Positions 27,738-36,832 of a stretch of DNA of 64,000 nt are shown here, piece after piece. Under the pieces are notes generated by a model. The model did no database searches and was not told the origin of the DNA. It was given only the letters and a program-made list of their open reading frames with translations. A program made the translations under genes and the position numbers. How positions within the stretch are numbered: the first letter of the stretch is position 1; each line of letters begins with the position of its first letter. The DNA lies in NCBI GenBank assembly GCA_003150235.1, contig QAMW01000026.1:38238-102237 (forward strand), read 5' to 3'. The DNA comes from Bacteroidales bacterium (GTDB taxonomy: Bacteria; Bacteroidota; Bacteroidia; Bacteroidales; Muribaculaceae).

Positions 27738-28202
27738 ATGCAACATCAGTCAGTCCACATCTCGATTTCTATCGAAGCAGTGGCTAAAGAAATTTATGCC
27801 ACCTCAGCACTCCGCAATCTGCTCTCCTCCGACAACGCCCCTACACCGTCGCTCCTCTCACCCGATAACCGTAACGCACTTATTCCGGTCATACGCAGTT
27901 CATTTCTAAGAGTTGTACTCAATTCTGTCAGCAATATCGAGTCAATCCATCCGGGCGAGAATGACGACACGATAATGCCGCTTACGATAAAAGTGCGTAG
28001 GGGCACTACCGATGACACCATCCGCGCTGTACGACATGCCATCGAGTGCGCCATCGCCTCCGACACCCTTGTCACCTGTTATGTCGGTATCGACCCCGGA
28101 GCCGCCTCCGAGTTTGAGGTTCATCTCAACCGTGACCTCACTACAATCCGCTCCCTGCTCGCCACGAATCTCACCCTGTCGCGCATCATCCCCTATTCGT
28201 GA
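27738..28202 (+). CDS. Hypothetical protein
   Basis: This 154-residue soluble protein (no signal or membrane segment) comes second in a two-gene unit. Residues 5-70 are helical. The rest alternates beta strands and helices (LTIKVRRGTTDDTIRAVRHAIECAIASDTLVTCYVG). I cannot assign a family. Pairing with the basic protein 20 bases upstream suggests the two act together. Confidence 0.72.
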   Translation: MQHQSVHISISIEAVAKEIYATSALRNLLSSDNAPTPSLLSPDNRNALIPVIRSSFLRVVLNSVSNIESIHPGENDDTIMPLTIKVRRGTTDDTIRAVRHAIECAIASDTLVTCYVGIDPGAASEFEVHLNRDLTTIRSLLATNLTLSRIIPYS

Positions 28203-28205
28203 GAA

Positions 28206-28246
28206 GGTCGTTAAAGACCTTAGAGACATCAATGTCATTAACGACC
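28206..28246. repeat. Two-arm inverted repeat after the hypothetical pair
   Basis: GGTCGTTAA (28206-28214) pairs with TTAACGACC (28238-28246). A smaller GACAT/ATGTC hairpin sits inside. No T-run follows, so it is a weak terminator candidate or a repeat element. Confidence 0.5.
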
Positions 28247-28288
28247 CTCAGAAAACTGAAATATGAAAACTGAAAACTAAAATCCCAC

Positions 28289-28319
28289 TTGTATATTCCG
28301 ATGGAGTTGAGTAAATTTG
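28289..28319 (+). promoter_or_regulatory. Promoter of the YhcH-family gene
   Basis: TTG at 28289-28291, a 20-base spacer and TAAATTTG at 28312-28319. Transcription should start near 28326, which decides for the ATG at 28353 over the one at 28317. Confidence 0.7.
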
Positions 28320-28352
28320 CGGAAATACCATAATAAACCAATAACATTAACT

Positions 28353-28901
28353 ATGTCAACAAAACCTGAAATCACCCGCGAAGAGGCTCAGAAATGGGTA
28401 GACAGCCGCGAATGGGCAAACGGTTGGAACGCAAATGCCGACAAATCAATAGACGCAGTGGAGTTCGCCACACAATATAAGCTCAACAAGCCCCTTTGGG
28501 ACAAGCTGTTCAAATATCTCGCAGAGACCGACCCCACGACCCTTGCACCGGGCAAAATCGTGCTGGAGGAAGGCAGGCTATGGATTAACGTGCTGGAATA
28601 TACTCCCAAGAGTGCCGACGACACAAAGATCGAGTCACACGAAAACTTCATTGATCTTCAGTACACCTATGAAGGAAACGAGCTTATGGGTCTTGCCCGG
28701 CATGTGACACCGATAAATGAATATGACCCGGTAAAGGACCGCACCAACTACAAGACCGATGAACCGATTGACTATGTGGCTGCCGCTCCCGACCGTTTCT
28801 TCCTCTATTTCCCGAAAGATATGCACCAGCCGTCGGTTAAGGGTGAAGGCAATGCTGTGGTAAGTCGCAAACTCGTGGGCAAGATTGAGTACGCGAAGTA
28901 A
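28353..28901 (+). CDS. YhcH/YjgK/YiaL (DUF386) family protein
   Basis: The 182-residue product belongs to the YhcH/YjgK/YiaL family of cupin-like proteins linked to sialic acid and other sugar catabolism. Signs are HENFIDLQYTYEGNELMGL, the FFLYFPKDMHQPSV metal-site strand and KLVGKIEY at the end. The N-terminal 60 residues (EEAQKWVDSREWANGWNANAD) are the extension common in Bacteroidales members. No sugar operon is adjacent; it is a single gene with its own promoter and terminator. Confidence 0.88.
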   Translation: MSTKPEITREEAQKWVDSREWANGWNANADKSIDAVEFATQYKLNKPLWDKLFKYLAETDPTTLAPGKIVLEEGRLWINVLEYTPKSADDTKIESHENFIDLQYTYEGNELMGLARHVTPINEYDPVKDRTNYKTDEPIDYVAAAPDRFFLYFPKDMHQPSVKGEGNAVVSRKLVGKIEYAK

Positions 28902-28928
28902 TAGGGCTTCCCAAGCCTAAAATAGTAT

Positions 28929-28966
28929 AAATACGGGGCACGATGAAATTTTTCGGCTCCGTATTT
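28929..28966. terminator. Terminator between YhcH-family gene and era
   Basis: AAATACGG (28929-28936) pairs with CCGTATTT (28959-28966), followed by a T-rich stretch. Confidence 0.65.
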
Positions 28967-28998
28967 GTTATATTAGATAATAACCAAAATTCAAGATT

Positions 28999-29889
28999 AT
29001 GAATGAAAACCATAAATCAGGATTTGTCAACATTGTGGGAAATCCTAATGTAGGCAAGTCGACCCTGATGAATGACCTTGTGGGTGAGCGCATAAGCATC
29101 ATCACCTCCAAAGCGCAGACCACACGTCACCGCATCACTGGCATAGTCAATACCGATGATTATCAGATAGTATTTTCCGATACTCCCGGTGTGCTGAAGC
29201 CTAACTACAAGATGCAGGAAGCGATGAGGGAGTTCTCCGAAGGCGCCCTGACTGATGCCGATGTATTGCTATATGTAACTGATGTCGTGGAAGACCCGAC
29301 CAAAAACGCCGACTTCCTTGCAAAGGTGGCAAAGGAGAAAGTGCCCGTACTACTGGTAATCAACAAAATCGACCTTCTTAAAGGCAACGACGAACTGGAA
29401 AAAATCGTTGGTCGCTGGAATGAATTGCTCCCCAATGCAGAAGTGTTCCCGACATCGGCAAAACTCGGATTCAATGTCGACACACTGATGCGCCGCATCA
29501 TCGAGCTTCTGCCTGTGGCACCCCCATATTTCGGAAAGGACGCTCTTACCGACAAGCCTGCGCGGTTCTTCGTCACTGAAATCATACGCGAGAAGCTGCT
29601 CACCAACCTTGACAAGGAAGTGCCTTACTCGGTAGAGGTGGTCGTGGAAAAATTTGACGAGAAAGAAGACAGCATCCACATCATGACCGTAATCTATGTC
29701 GAACGCGACTCTCAGAAAGGCATAATCATAGGTAAAGGCGGTTCGATGCTTAAGAAAATCGGTACGGAGGCACGTAAAGATATCGAGAAATTTTTCGACA
29801 AGCATGTATATCTCGAACTTTTCGTGAAGGTCGAGAAAGACTGGCGCAACCGCGAAAACAAATTGCGCTCATTCGGTTACATCGAGTAA
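28999..29889 (+). CDS. era: Ribosome-assembly GTPase Era
   Basis: Era is an essential GTPase that helps mature the 30S subunit and 16S rRNA. The G1 motif GNPNVGKSTL is at residues 12-21, G3 is DTPGV (residues 60-64) and G4 is NKID (near residue 121). The C-terminal KH domain has GIIIGKGGSMLKKIG near residue 243. Length (296) is standard. It converges with folA only seven bases away; no hairpin terminator is visible between them. Confidence 0.97.
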   Translation: MNENHKSGFVNIVGNPNVGKSTLMNDLVGERISIITSKAQTTRHRITGIVNTDDYQIVFSDTPGVLKPNYKMQEAMREFSEGALTDADVLLYVTDVVEDPTKNADFLAKVAKEKVPVLLVINKIDLLKGNDELEKIVGRWNELLPNAEVFPTSAKLGFNVDTLMRRIIELLPVAPPYFGKDALTDKPARFFVTEIIREKLLTNLDKEVPYSVEVVVEKFDEKEDSIHIMTVIYVERDSQKGIIIGKGGSMLKKIGTEARKDIEKFFDKHVYLELFVKVEKDWRNRENKLRSFGYIE

Positions 29890-29895
29890 TTACTG

Positions 29896-30393
29896 TCAGC
29901 GCCGACGCACAAAATCGGCAAAATGATACGCTACACCGCTGCGTGGATCGGTGAAAGAGTCTGATTGCTCTTTCTCTATCCACGCTTCGCTGTCTATAGC
30001 GGGCATGAATGTGTCGGCATCGGCGACATCTGCATCAATCATGGTGAGACGCAGCTCATCGGCAAGAGGAAACGCCTGCCGGTAAATTTCACCCCCTCCT
30101 ATTATCATTGCCTCGTCCACTCCGGCAACAAGCTGCATTGCCTCGTCAAGCGACGCGGCTGTCTCAACCCCCCGCGCAGAGTAATCGCGCTGACGGGTGA
30201 TAACGATGTTGCGCCGTCCCGGGAGCGCCCCGTTGGGAAACGACTCGAATGTCTTGCGACCCATTATCACCGGCTTCCCCATCGTAATGGACTTGAATCG
30301 CTTAAGGTCGGCACTGATATGAAAAAGCAAATCACCCTTCCTGCCGATTGCGCCCCCTTTGGCGACCGCGGCTATGATTGTAACTTTTGTCAT
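29896..30393 (-). CDS. folA: Dihydrofolate reductase
   Basis: FolA reduces dihydrofolate with NADPH and so regenerates the folate used up by ThyA. The 165 residues include IAAVAKGGAIGRKGDLLF (residues 7-24), where the usual active-site tryptophan position reads F, and the catalytic acid in SADLKRFK. VIMGRKTFESFP and AMIIGGGEIYRQAFPLADELRLT are further signatures. Its start overlaps the thyA stop by four bases (ATGA), so thyA and folA are co-translated. Confidence 0.95.
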   Translation of the reverse strand: MTKVTIIAAVAKGGAIGRKGDLLFHISADLKRFKSITMGKPVIMGRKTFESFPNGALPGRRNIVITRQRDYSARGVETAASLDEAMQLVAGVDEAMIIGGGEIYRQAFPLADELRLTMIDADVADADTFMPAIDSEAWIEKEQSDSFTDPRSGVAYHFADFVRRR

Positions 30394-31184
30394 ACGGCAA
30401 CCGTGGCTTTGATATGAGGATGCGGGTCGTAACCTTCAAGGGTGAAATCTTCATACTTGAAGTCAAATATAGATTTCACGTCGGGGTTGAGTTTCATCAC
30501 GGGAAGCGGACGCGGCTCACGAGTAAGCTGCAAGTCGACCTGCTCCATGTGATTGCTGTAGATATGGGCATCGCCGAGCGTATGCACGAAGTCGCCCGGC
30601 TTCAGTCCCGTCACCTGTGCCACCATAAGCAGCAGCAATGCGTAGGAAGCGATGTTGAACGGTACGCCGAGGAATATGTCGGCAGAACGCTGATAAAGCT
30701 GCAGGCTCAGTTTCCCGCCGGCAACATAAAACTGGAAAAATGCATGGCAGGGAGGCAGCTTCATGTCGGGAAGGTCGGCGACATTCCATGCGCTGACGAT
30801 GATTCGACGCGACTCGGGATTATTTTTTATCGTCTCGATAGCCTCGGTTATCTGGTCGATGTGTCCACCCTTATAATCTTTCCACTTACGCCACTGGTAG
30901 CCGTAAATCGGACCGAGGTCACCGTCTGCGTCAGCCCATTCGTTCCATATTCTCACGCCATGCTCCTGCAGATATTTCACGTTGGTATCGCCCTGCAGAA
31001 ACCACAGCAATTCATATATGATTGATTTCAGATGAAGCTTCTTTGTAGTAAGAAGAGGGAAACCGTCTTCCATGTTGAAGCGCATCTGATAGCCGAATAC
31101 ACTGTGTATGCCGGTGCCGGTACGGTCATCCTTGTCTATACCGTTTTCTTTCACATACCGGAGAAGGTCGAGATATTGTTTCAT
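30390..31184 (-). CDS. thyA: Thymidylate synthase
   Basis: ThyA makes dTMP from dUMP using methylene-tetrahydrofolate and yields dihydrofolate for FolA. From the ATG at 31184 it is 264 residues, the classical length. The catalytic cysteine lies in LPPCHAFFQFYV, with the nucleotide motifs RSADIFLGVPFNIASYALLL and HIYSNHMEQ. A longer reading from an upstream TTG adds only two residues and is not needed. The upstream polyferredoxin gene ends three bases before this start, so three genes may share a transcript. Confidence 0.97.
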   Translation of the reverse strand: MKQYLDLLRYVKENGIDKDDRTGTGIHSVFGYQMRFNMEDGFPLLTTKKLHLKSIIYELLWFLQGDTNVKYLQEHGVRIWNEWADADGDLGPIYGYQWRKWKDYKGGHIDQITEAIETIKNNPESRRIIVSAWNVADLPDMKLPPCHAFFQFYVAGGKLSLQLYQRSADIFLGVPFNIASYALLLLMVAQVTGLKPGDFVHTLGDAHIYSNHMEQVDLQLTREPRPLPVMKLNPDVKSIFDFKYEDFTLEGYDPHPHIKATVAV

Positions 31185-31186
31185 TG

Positions 31187-32161
31187 TCAATCGTTTTTCT
31201 TTTTAGTCATTGTATCGGTCATGCCTGTCACGGGAGTGCTTGCCGACGCGCTCGGGGCACTTACTTTCGGGGGTAATAGCCGCTGCATCATAGGCAGTGA
31301 CAGCTGCTTGCTTGTCGGGCGATAGAATATGGCGTCGTCTGGACACACGTCGATGCAGTCAAAGCAGTTGACGCAGCGTGAACTGTCTATTACATGGTCG
31401 TTGAGATTGATGCACGATGCCTTGCAGGCGTACTCACACTTGCGGCAGTTGGTGCAGAGATCGGTGTCGATGTCGATATGCCATATCGAGCGTGACGACG
31501 CGATACCGAGCACAGCACCTACGGGGCAGATGCTGTTACAGAATGTGCGCCCGTAAAACCACGCCGGGATGCTTATGCCTATGAAGGTGACTATGGATAA
31601 TATGACTGCCGCGATTGATGCCTCGATATATCCCACATAGTATATATCCCACCAGCCGGTACTGTTGCCTAACGCGGCAAGCTCGTTGTTAATCCATCCC
31701 CACACAGGTTTCATCACATTGATGACAAACCGGCTGTACATCGTGTATGGCTCCATTACCACCGGTATTATGGTGATACCGGCAACCATACTCACGGCAA
31801 ACACGGCGAGACTTATGTAGCGCCAGCGGGTCAAAGGGGGCGAATAGCGATAGTCGCGCGCCGGGCCTTTGCGCGACTTTTTGCCAACATGTCCCACGAT
31901 GTCAAGCCATGTACCTACCGGACACACTGTCGAGCAATATACCCTGCCGAAAAGCACAGCCACAAGGAGCCAAAATGCAATCATGCTCACCGACAGCCCT
32001 ACTGCAACAGGAAACATCTGTATGTGAGACACCCATCCGAGAGGGCGAAGAAACAGTTCGCTGTATTCCACCCAAAGTAACGTCACCATCACGAAGATAG
32101 CGACGGAGATGACTATGCGCCACCGTCTAAGTCCGGTCCTGGATGAGGGTCTTTTGCTCAT
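31187..32161 (-). CDS. NapH/YccM-type 4Fe-4S membrane protein
   Basis: This 324-residue polytopic protein has membrane helices near residues 15-32, 45-70, 110-130 and 180-205. Cytoplasmic CxxxCP elements are present (CSTVCPVGTW, CNSICPVGAV), and two 4Fe-4S ferredoxin motifs near the C-terminus (CTNCRKCEYAC, CVNCFDCIDVC). It resembles NapH, NosR and YccM electron-transfer proteins. The partner is unknown; its place before thyA-folA may be incidental. The ATG at 32161 is preferred over an upstream TTG (32200). Confidence 0.85.
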   Translation of the reverse strand: MSKRPSSRTGLRRWRIVISVAIFVMVTLLWVEYSELFLRPLGWVSHIQMFPVAVGLSVSMIAFWLLVAVLFGRVYCSTVCPVGTWLDIVGHVGKKSRKGPARDYRYSPPLTRWRYISLAVFAVSMVAGITIIPVVMEPYTMYSRFVINVMKPVWGWINNELAALGNSTGWWDIYYVGYIEASIAAVILSIVTFIGISIPAWFYGRTFCNSICPVGAVLGIASSRSIWHIDIDTDLCTNCRKCEYACKASCINLNDHVIDSSRCVNCFDCIDVCPDDAIFYRPTSKQLSLPMMQRLLPPKVSAPSASASTPVTGMTDTMTKKKND

Positions 32162-32218
32162 ATTCAACAAAATTACAAAAATCCACGAATAAAATTTCAA
32201 TCAATATCTTATTATTAG

Positions 32219-32226
32219 TAATTTTG
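32219..32226 (+). promoter_or_regulatory. -7 promoter box of yqeY-serS
   Basis: TAATTTTG matches TAnnTTTG 46 bases before the ATG. No convincing -33 box is seen. Confidence 0.45.
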
Positions 32227-32271
32227 CGTAAGTAACTCGCGAAAGTTGCATAATTTAAATACGCATAGCAA

Positions 32272-32721
32272 ATGGATTTATTTGACAAAATCAGCTCCGA
32301 CATAAAGTCGGCGATGCTCGCAAAGGACCGCGTAAGGCTTGAGACTCTACGCGGCGTCAAAAAAGAATTTCTGGAAGCAAAGACCGCTCCCGGTGCTGAC
32401 GGTGTGCTTACCGACGATGCCGCAATGAAGATACTTGTAAAGATGGTGAAGCAGCGCAAGGAAAGCGCCGAAATCTATAACTCTCAGAATCGTGCCGACC
32501 TCGCCGGTGATGAAATGGCACAGGCTACAATCATAGAAGAATATCTTCCGAAGCAGCTCACCGAAGAAGAACTCACCGAGGAACTCCGCAAAATCATCGC
32601 CCAGACCGGTGCCACATCGGCAAAAGAAATGGGAAAAGTTATGGGTGTAGCCTCCAAGGCTCTCGCCGGCCGTGCCGACGGTCGCGCCATTTCCGCAAAG
32701 GTAAAAGAATTACTCGCTTAA
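32272..32721 (+). CDS. GatB/YqeY domain protein
   Basis: The 149-residue protein is a YqeY-type protein, related to the C-terminal tRNA-binding domain of GatB. It opens with MDLFDKISSDIKSAMLAKDRVRLETLRGV, and MKILVKMVKQRKESAEIY and EEYLPKQLTEEEL follow. The last 40 residues form the helical tail GKVMGVASKALAGRADGRAISAKVKELL. It may support aminoacyl-tRNA handling; serS follows after 15 bases, which fits. Confidence 0.93.
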   Translation: MDLFDKISSDIKSAMLAKDRVRLETLRGVKKEFLEAKTAPGADGVLTDDAAMKILVKMVKQRKESAEIYNSQNRADLAGDEMAQATIIEEYLPKQLTEEELTEELRKIIAQTGATSAKEMGKVMGVASKALAGRADGRAISAKVKELLA

Positions 32722-32736
32722 TAACATCTTATCTAT

Positions 32737-34008
32737 ATGCTTACAATACAGCAAATCAAAGAAGACCCCCAACGCATCATCGAGCGTCTTGCCGTGAAAG
32801 GTTATGACGGCACTGTCACCATAAACAAAATACTTGAACTTGACGACAACCGCCGCAAGACCCAGCTGAGCAACGACACGAAGGCTGCCGAGCTCAACAA
32901 GCTCGCCGCATCCATCGGCAAACTCATGAAAGAAGGCAACAAGGAAGAGGCTGAAAAGGCAAAAGCCGCTGTCGCCGCGCTTAAAGACGAACAGAAGGCT
33001 ATCGCCGACGAGCTGTCGCGCACCGAGACAGAAATACGCGACATACTGCTCACCATCCCCAATGTCCCTTGCGACATGGTGCCTGAAGGCAAGACCGCTG
33101 AAGACAACGTGGTGGAAAAGACGGGCGGACCGATGCCCGACCTTCCCGCCGATGCGCTTCCCCACTGGGATCTTGCAAAAAAATACAATATCATCGACTT
33201 CGACCTCGGCGTAAAGATTACCGGCGCGGGATTTCCCGTGTATCTTGGAAAAGGCGCGCGCCTGCAACGCGCCCTTATACAGTTTTTCCTTGACGAGGCA
33301 GGCAAGGCGGGATACCTCGAAGTGCAGCCTCCCTATGTTGTCAACGAAGCATCGGGCTACGGCACCGGACAGCTTCCCGACAAGGAGGGACAGATGTATT
33401 ATGTCAACGAAGACAACCTCTACCTGATTCCGACAGCCGAAGTACCGGTCACCAACCTTTACCGTGACGTGATACTGAACGCCGACAGTCTCCCCATAAA
33501 GAACTGCGCATATTCGGCTTGCTTCCGCCGTGAAGCCGGAAGCTACGGAAAAGATGTGCGTGGTCTTAACCGCCTCCATCAGTTTGATAAAGTGGAGATA
33601 GTGCGCATCGAAAAGCCTGAAAACTCTTATGCCGCACTTGAAGAGATGAAAGACCATGTTCAGGGATTGCTCGATAAACTCGGTCTCCCCTGGCACATAC
33701 TCCGTCTCTGCGGCGGCGACATGTCGTTTACCTCGGCAATCACATTTGACTTCGAGGTATTCTCGGCTGCGCAGAAGCGTTGGCTTGAAGTGTCGTCGGT
33801 ATCCAACTTCGAGACTTATCAGGCAAACCGTCTGAAATGCCGCTACCGTGGCGACGACAAGAAGACGCGCCTCTGCCACACCCTCAACGGCTCGGCGCTT
33901 GCCCTCCCGCGCATCATGGCGGCTATCCTCGAAAACTATCAGACCCCCGAAGGAATAGTCGTGCCTGAAGTGCTCCGCAAATACACCGGTTTCGACATCA
34001 TCGACTAA
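32737..34008 (+). CDS. serS: Seryl-tRNA synthetase
   Basis: SerS loads serine onto tRNA-Ser. An N-terminal coiled-coil arm (residues 30-105) precedes the class II catalytic core. Motif 2 is ACFRREAGSYGKDVRGLNRLHQF near residue 261 and motif 3 is NGSALALPRIMAAILENYQ near residue 387. The 423 residues match the family. A strong terminator follows 22 bases after the stop. Confidence 0.97.
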   Translation: MLTIQQIKEDPQRIIERLAVKGYDGTVTINKILELDDNRRKTQLSNDTKAAELNKLAASIGKLMKEGNKEEAEKAKAAVAALKDEQKAIADELSRTETEIRDILLTIPNVPCDMVPEGKTAEDNVVEKTGGPMPDLPADALPHWDLAKKYNIIDFDLGVKITGAGFPVYLGKGARLQRALIQFFLDEAGKAGYLEVQPPYVVNEASGYGTGQLPDKEGQMYYVNEDNLYLIPTAEVPVTNLYRDVILNADSLPIKNCAYSACFRREAGSYGKDVRGLNRLHQFDKVEIVRIEKPENSYAALEEMKDHVQGLLDKLGLPWHILRLCGGDMSFTSAITFDFEVFSAAQKRWLEVSSVSNFETYQANRLKCRYRGDDKKTRLCHTLNGSALALPRIMAAILENYQTPEGIVVPEVLRKYTGFDIID

Positions 34009-34030
34009 CCACCGTAATATCCCCACAATA

Positions 34031-34069
34031 CAGCGAGGCTGTGTCAGTTCATTTGACACAGCCTCGCTG
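34031..34069. terminator. Bidirectional terminator between serS and the small helical gene
   Basis: A perfect 16-bp stem (34031-34046 with 34054-34069) has a 7-base loop, lying between convergent genes. Confidence 0.9.
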
Positions 34070-34089
34070 CATTAGTTTATAGGGTGTGG

Positions 34090-34257
34090 TTATTTGCCGA
34101 ATTTGTCTTTTATAAACTCTTCGGCTTTTTCCTTGACCGTTTCAACCACTTCCTTGCCCTTTTCCGTCTTGATAAACTCAGTCGCCTTTTCCACGACTTC
34201 CTTTACTGTCTCGTTATCCATAAGGCCCGCAGCCTTATCTTTCAGTTCGTCTAACAT
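34090..34257 (-). CDS. 55-residue amphipathic helical protein
   Basis: A short gene runs from ATG at 34257 to TAA at 34090. The product starts MLDELKDKAAGLMDNE and contains two similar helical units (VKEVVEKATEFIKTEKG and VKEKAEEFIKDKFG). It has no hydrophobic core helix or signal peptide and is highly charged with heptad-like spacing, so a coiled coil or membrane-surface helix is likely. It resembles small stress or CsbD/YtxH-like helical proteins in style but not clearly in family. It lies between two terminators, suggesting its own short transcript. Codon use looks coding. Confidence 0.68.
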   Translation of the reverse strand: MLDELKDKAAGLMDNETVKEVVEKATEFIKTEKGKEVVETVKEKAEEFIKDKFGK

Positions 34258-34353
34258 AATCTTGTTATTTGGGGGTTACTCTTTAAAATAACACTCATCT
34301 CCCCCGAAGCGTTCATACGCGGTCAGACAACTTACATTTCCGGATAAACAGAA

Positions 34354-34385
34354 ACGGGGTCGTGCCGAAATTGACACAACCCCGT
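34354..34385 (-). terminator. Terminator of the choice-of-anchor J gene
   Basis: ACGGGGT...GTG (34354-34364) pairs with CAC...ACCCCGT (34375-34385) with one mismatch, about 27 bases past the stop of the minus-strand gene. Confidence 0.65.
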
Positions 34386-34411
34386 ATGATAGAATTATCC
34401 GGATTCTTTCG

Positions 34412-36832
34412 TTATTTAACGTATTTAGCAGTCTTTCCATCGCAACATACAATGTAAAGACCTTTTGCAAAACCGGCGATGTCGACATTGTTGATACCGC
34501 TATAGACACGATATCCTTCTGCACTATATATATCGACAACAGCATCTTCGGCAGCGCCATTAACGCTCAGGATATCCCCGCTGACGCTAACTGCAAATTT
34601 GTCAGACGCGATAGAATTGATACCGGTCGTTGCCGCTTGCTTTACGCGTATACGCGCCTCCGCACCGCCATTTGACAGATAGACTGTCTTTGAACGCTGT
34701 TTCTCGGTTGCAGAAGCTGTGAAACGTACGGCATAAGAGCCGTCTTCTTTTGTCACAGGAGTAACGGTAAGCCAGTCGTAAGCAGTACCCTCAGCGACCA
34801 GCGGCAGACGTGCGTCATTATCATCCTTGTTTACAATCCACCAGTTTTCAGGAGCATTTGTTGCGGAAGCCGTCACCTCTACCGAACCGGTTTCCTCAGA
34901 AAGCTCTATGATTTCTTCATCAAGCTTCAATACATGGAATGTACCGTTGAGGCTTATATAAAGTGCCGACGAATAATCCTGTAATGCCTCAGACGCAGGG
35001 TAAAGACTCAACGCCCCATTAGGCATCTTAAACATCATGTAAGCGGAATTATGATAAGCGTCATTATGCATTGACTGAGCGCAGGCTGCCAGAGTTTTGA
35101 CCTTCGCATCGTCATATCCTTTCACCATAATAAGAGTCATGCCTGTCATTTCGTAAGGCTGTTCAAGGCGGAAGAATACATTATAGAATCCCCAGCCATC
35201 GATATCCTTGCCAAGCACTGAAGAGGTGGCGACGGGACTTTCGCTGACAGTACCGTAATCATCGACAGTATATATCTCGAGTGTCAGCACTGCATCGTCT
35301 TCTGCCTCAAATTCTCCGAGGGTCACCATCACGTCTTCCACCGTCAGCGGAGCGGCGGGAGCCATGAAGAGCTCACCAAAGCCGATTTGCTCTATGCCTT
35401 CGCCCCATGTATTCGGGCTACAGGTACCAAAACAATAATCGACATAATTACCGAAATGGGGAGCAACAAGCCTTTTATGCTGATAATCATAGTTGCCAAG
35501 ATATACGACTTCGTCAGCTATTGCCGGGACTTTTCCACCGACAAAAAGACCGCCCTTTTCCTCGTCATCCCGGTCAAATGAATATGCATCAGTGCCATTA
35601 CCGTTTGAAGCGGTCAGTACAGGATAAGGATATGCCACACCTTGACTCCAGGGATAGGTGACACTGACGGTTTTGCCTTCAACCACATCATTCATCTCCT
35701 CGGAAGCGACATTATAGAATGCCCACGAATTTTTCTCAGTGTATGCATTTGATTCTGCAGTCCAGGATATTTCAGTATCAGCCGGAATTAACGCATAAGA
35801 TTCAGTATAAGCGTGCAAACCATCGCTCACACCTGCGTACAGAGTGCCGGCAGGCAACTGATAGAACGCTTCGGGCATCGGGGCTGCCACTGTAACGGCA
35901 TCGACTGCCATAGAGTTACCCCAACCTACACTTAAATCGTTAATATAGCGGAAAGCGATTTTAACAGTTTTGCCTCTATAATCGGATAGAGAGACATTAT
36001 AAGTATAATAATTCAACTCAGCCATGGCATCATACATCTCCGAGTCTGACATCCGACTGCATACATCATCACTGAGTTTCCACAACGTCGTCCAGTTTTC
36101 ACCGTTGTCGGTTGTTATAAGCACCTCAAGGTCGGTATCGATTATGTCACGGGAATACGTCATGGTGTCCCAGTCGAAATAATAAACCGAGCCCAAATCC
36201 GCCTCGGCAAGGAAATAAAGGTCATCGGCTGCTCCGACAGTTATTTCAGGGGTTATCAGCCATTCATCCTGAGATGCGGCTTCACCTGAAATTTCCTCTC
36301 CGGCATCATTTTTATAATTCCATTTGTAAGTGAAATGAATCCAACATTCTTTCCTGCCGTCAGGAGTGATTGCTGTCCAATATCCGTCACCGGTATCTTG
36401 TCCCGCCCATGAATTATTGATATTATGACGGCACATTTCCTCGGTAGGCTTATTTTCGGGAGTATTTACCTCGGTCCATCCTTCGGGAAGCCAGTCAAGT
36501 TCATCGACATGTCCTTCAAAACCTTCATAAAATGTAGCACCGCCGGGAGCCTTTGTCACAGGGCGTATATTCTGACGGCCCTTTGAAACGACTCCGTTCT
36601 TAATCATGTCGGCATATACATAACCCTCTTTGTCGCGCACGAGACGCTTGACGATTCCGGGTGCCATCTCTTTTTGCGAAAGCACTGTACGCTGACTGTT
36701 GACGGCATTTAGTTTTGTAGATTTGACTTCTGCATGAGCTTTGGTCTTCATGATTGCTACAGTCGGAGTAGCGGCTGTAGCCATACCAAATGCCAAAGAT
36801 AAGCATAATGAAAATGAGTAAAATTGCTTCAT
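34412..36832 (-). CDS. Secreted choice-of-anchor J protein with sorting tail
   Basis: The 806-residue exported protein has a signal peptide (residues 1-20) and a prodomain-like segment to residue 90. A MAM/choice-of-anchor J-type jelly-roll domain (residues 100-335) begins FYEGFEG and has EWLITPEITVG and VGWGNSMAVDAVTV. Beta-rich modules span about residues 340-640, and a BACON-like or Ig-like region lies near residues 640-730. The C-terminal sorting domain (VDIYSAEGYRVYSGINNVDIAGFAKGLYIV) points to type IX-like secretion and surface attachment. It is probably a surface adhesin or hydrolase-associated protein; no catalytic motif is recognised. Confidence 0.8.
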   Translation of the reverse strand: MKQFYSFSLCLSLAFGMATAATPTVAIMKTKAHAEVKSTKLNAVNSQRTVLSQKEMAPGIVKRLVRDKEGYVYADMIKNGVVSKGRQNIRPVTKAPGGATFYEGFEGHVDELDWLPEGWTEVNTPENKPTEEMCRHNINNSWAGQDTGDGYWTAITPDGRKECWIHFTYKWNYKNDAGEEISGEAASQDEWLITPEITVGAADDLYFLAEADLGSVYYFDWDTMTYSRDIIDTDLEVLITTDNGENWTTLWKLSDDVCSRMSDSEMYDAMAELNYYTYNVSLSDYRGKTVKIAFRYINDLSVGWGNSMAVDAVTVAAPMPEAFYQLPAGTLYAGVSDGLHAYTESYALIPADTEISWTAESNAYTEKNSWAFYNVASEEMNDVVEGKTVSVTYPWSQGVAYPYPVLTASNGNGTDAYSFDRDDEEKGGLFVGGKVPAIADEVVYLGNYDYQHKRLVAPHFGNYVDYCFGTCSPNTWGEGIEQIGFGELFMAPAAPLTVEDVMVTLGEFEAEDDAVLTLEIYTVDDYGTVSESPVATSSVLGKDIDGWGFYNVFFRLEQPYEMTGMTLIMVKGYDDAKVKTLAACAQSMHNDAYHNSAYMMFKMPNGALSLYPASEALQDYSSALYISLNGTFHVLKLDEEIIELSEETGSVEVTASATNAPENWWIVNKDDNDARLPLVAEGTAYDWLTVTPVTKEDGSYAVRFTASATEKQRSKTVYLSNGGAEARIRVKQAATTGINSIASDKFAVSVSGDILSVNGAAEDAVVDIYSAEGYRVYSGINNVDIAGFAKGLYIVCCDGKTAKYVK

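Noticed and set aside
31185..31190. TTG start for thyA two codons upstream
   Set aside because: The ATG at 31184 gives the classical 264-residue enzyme.
32162..32200. Longer N-terminus of the polyferredoxin from TTG
   Set aside because: The ATG at 32161 gives a normal start directly before the first membrane helix.
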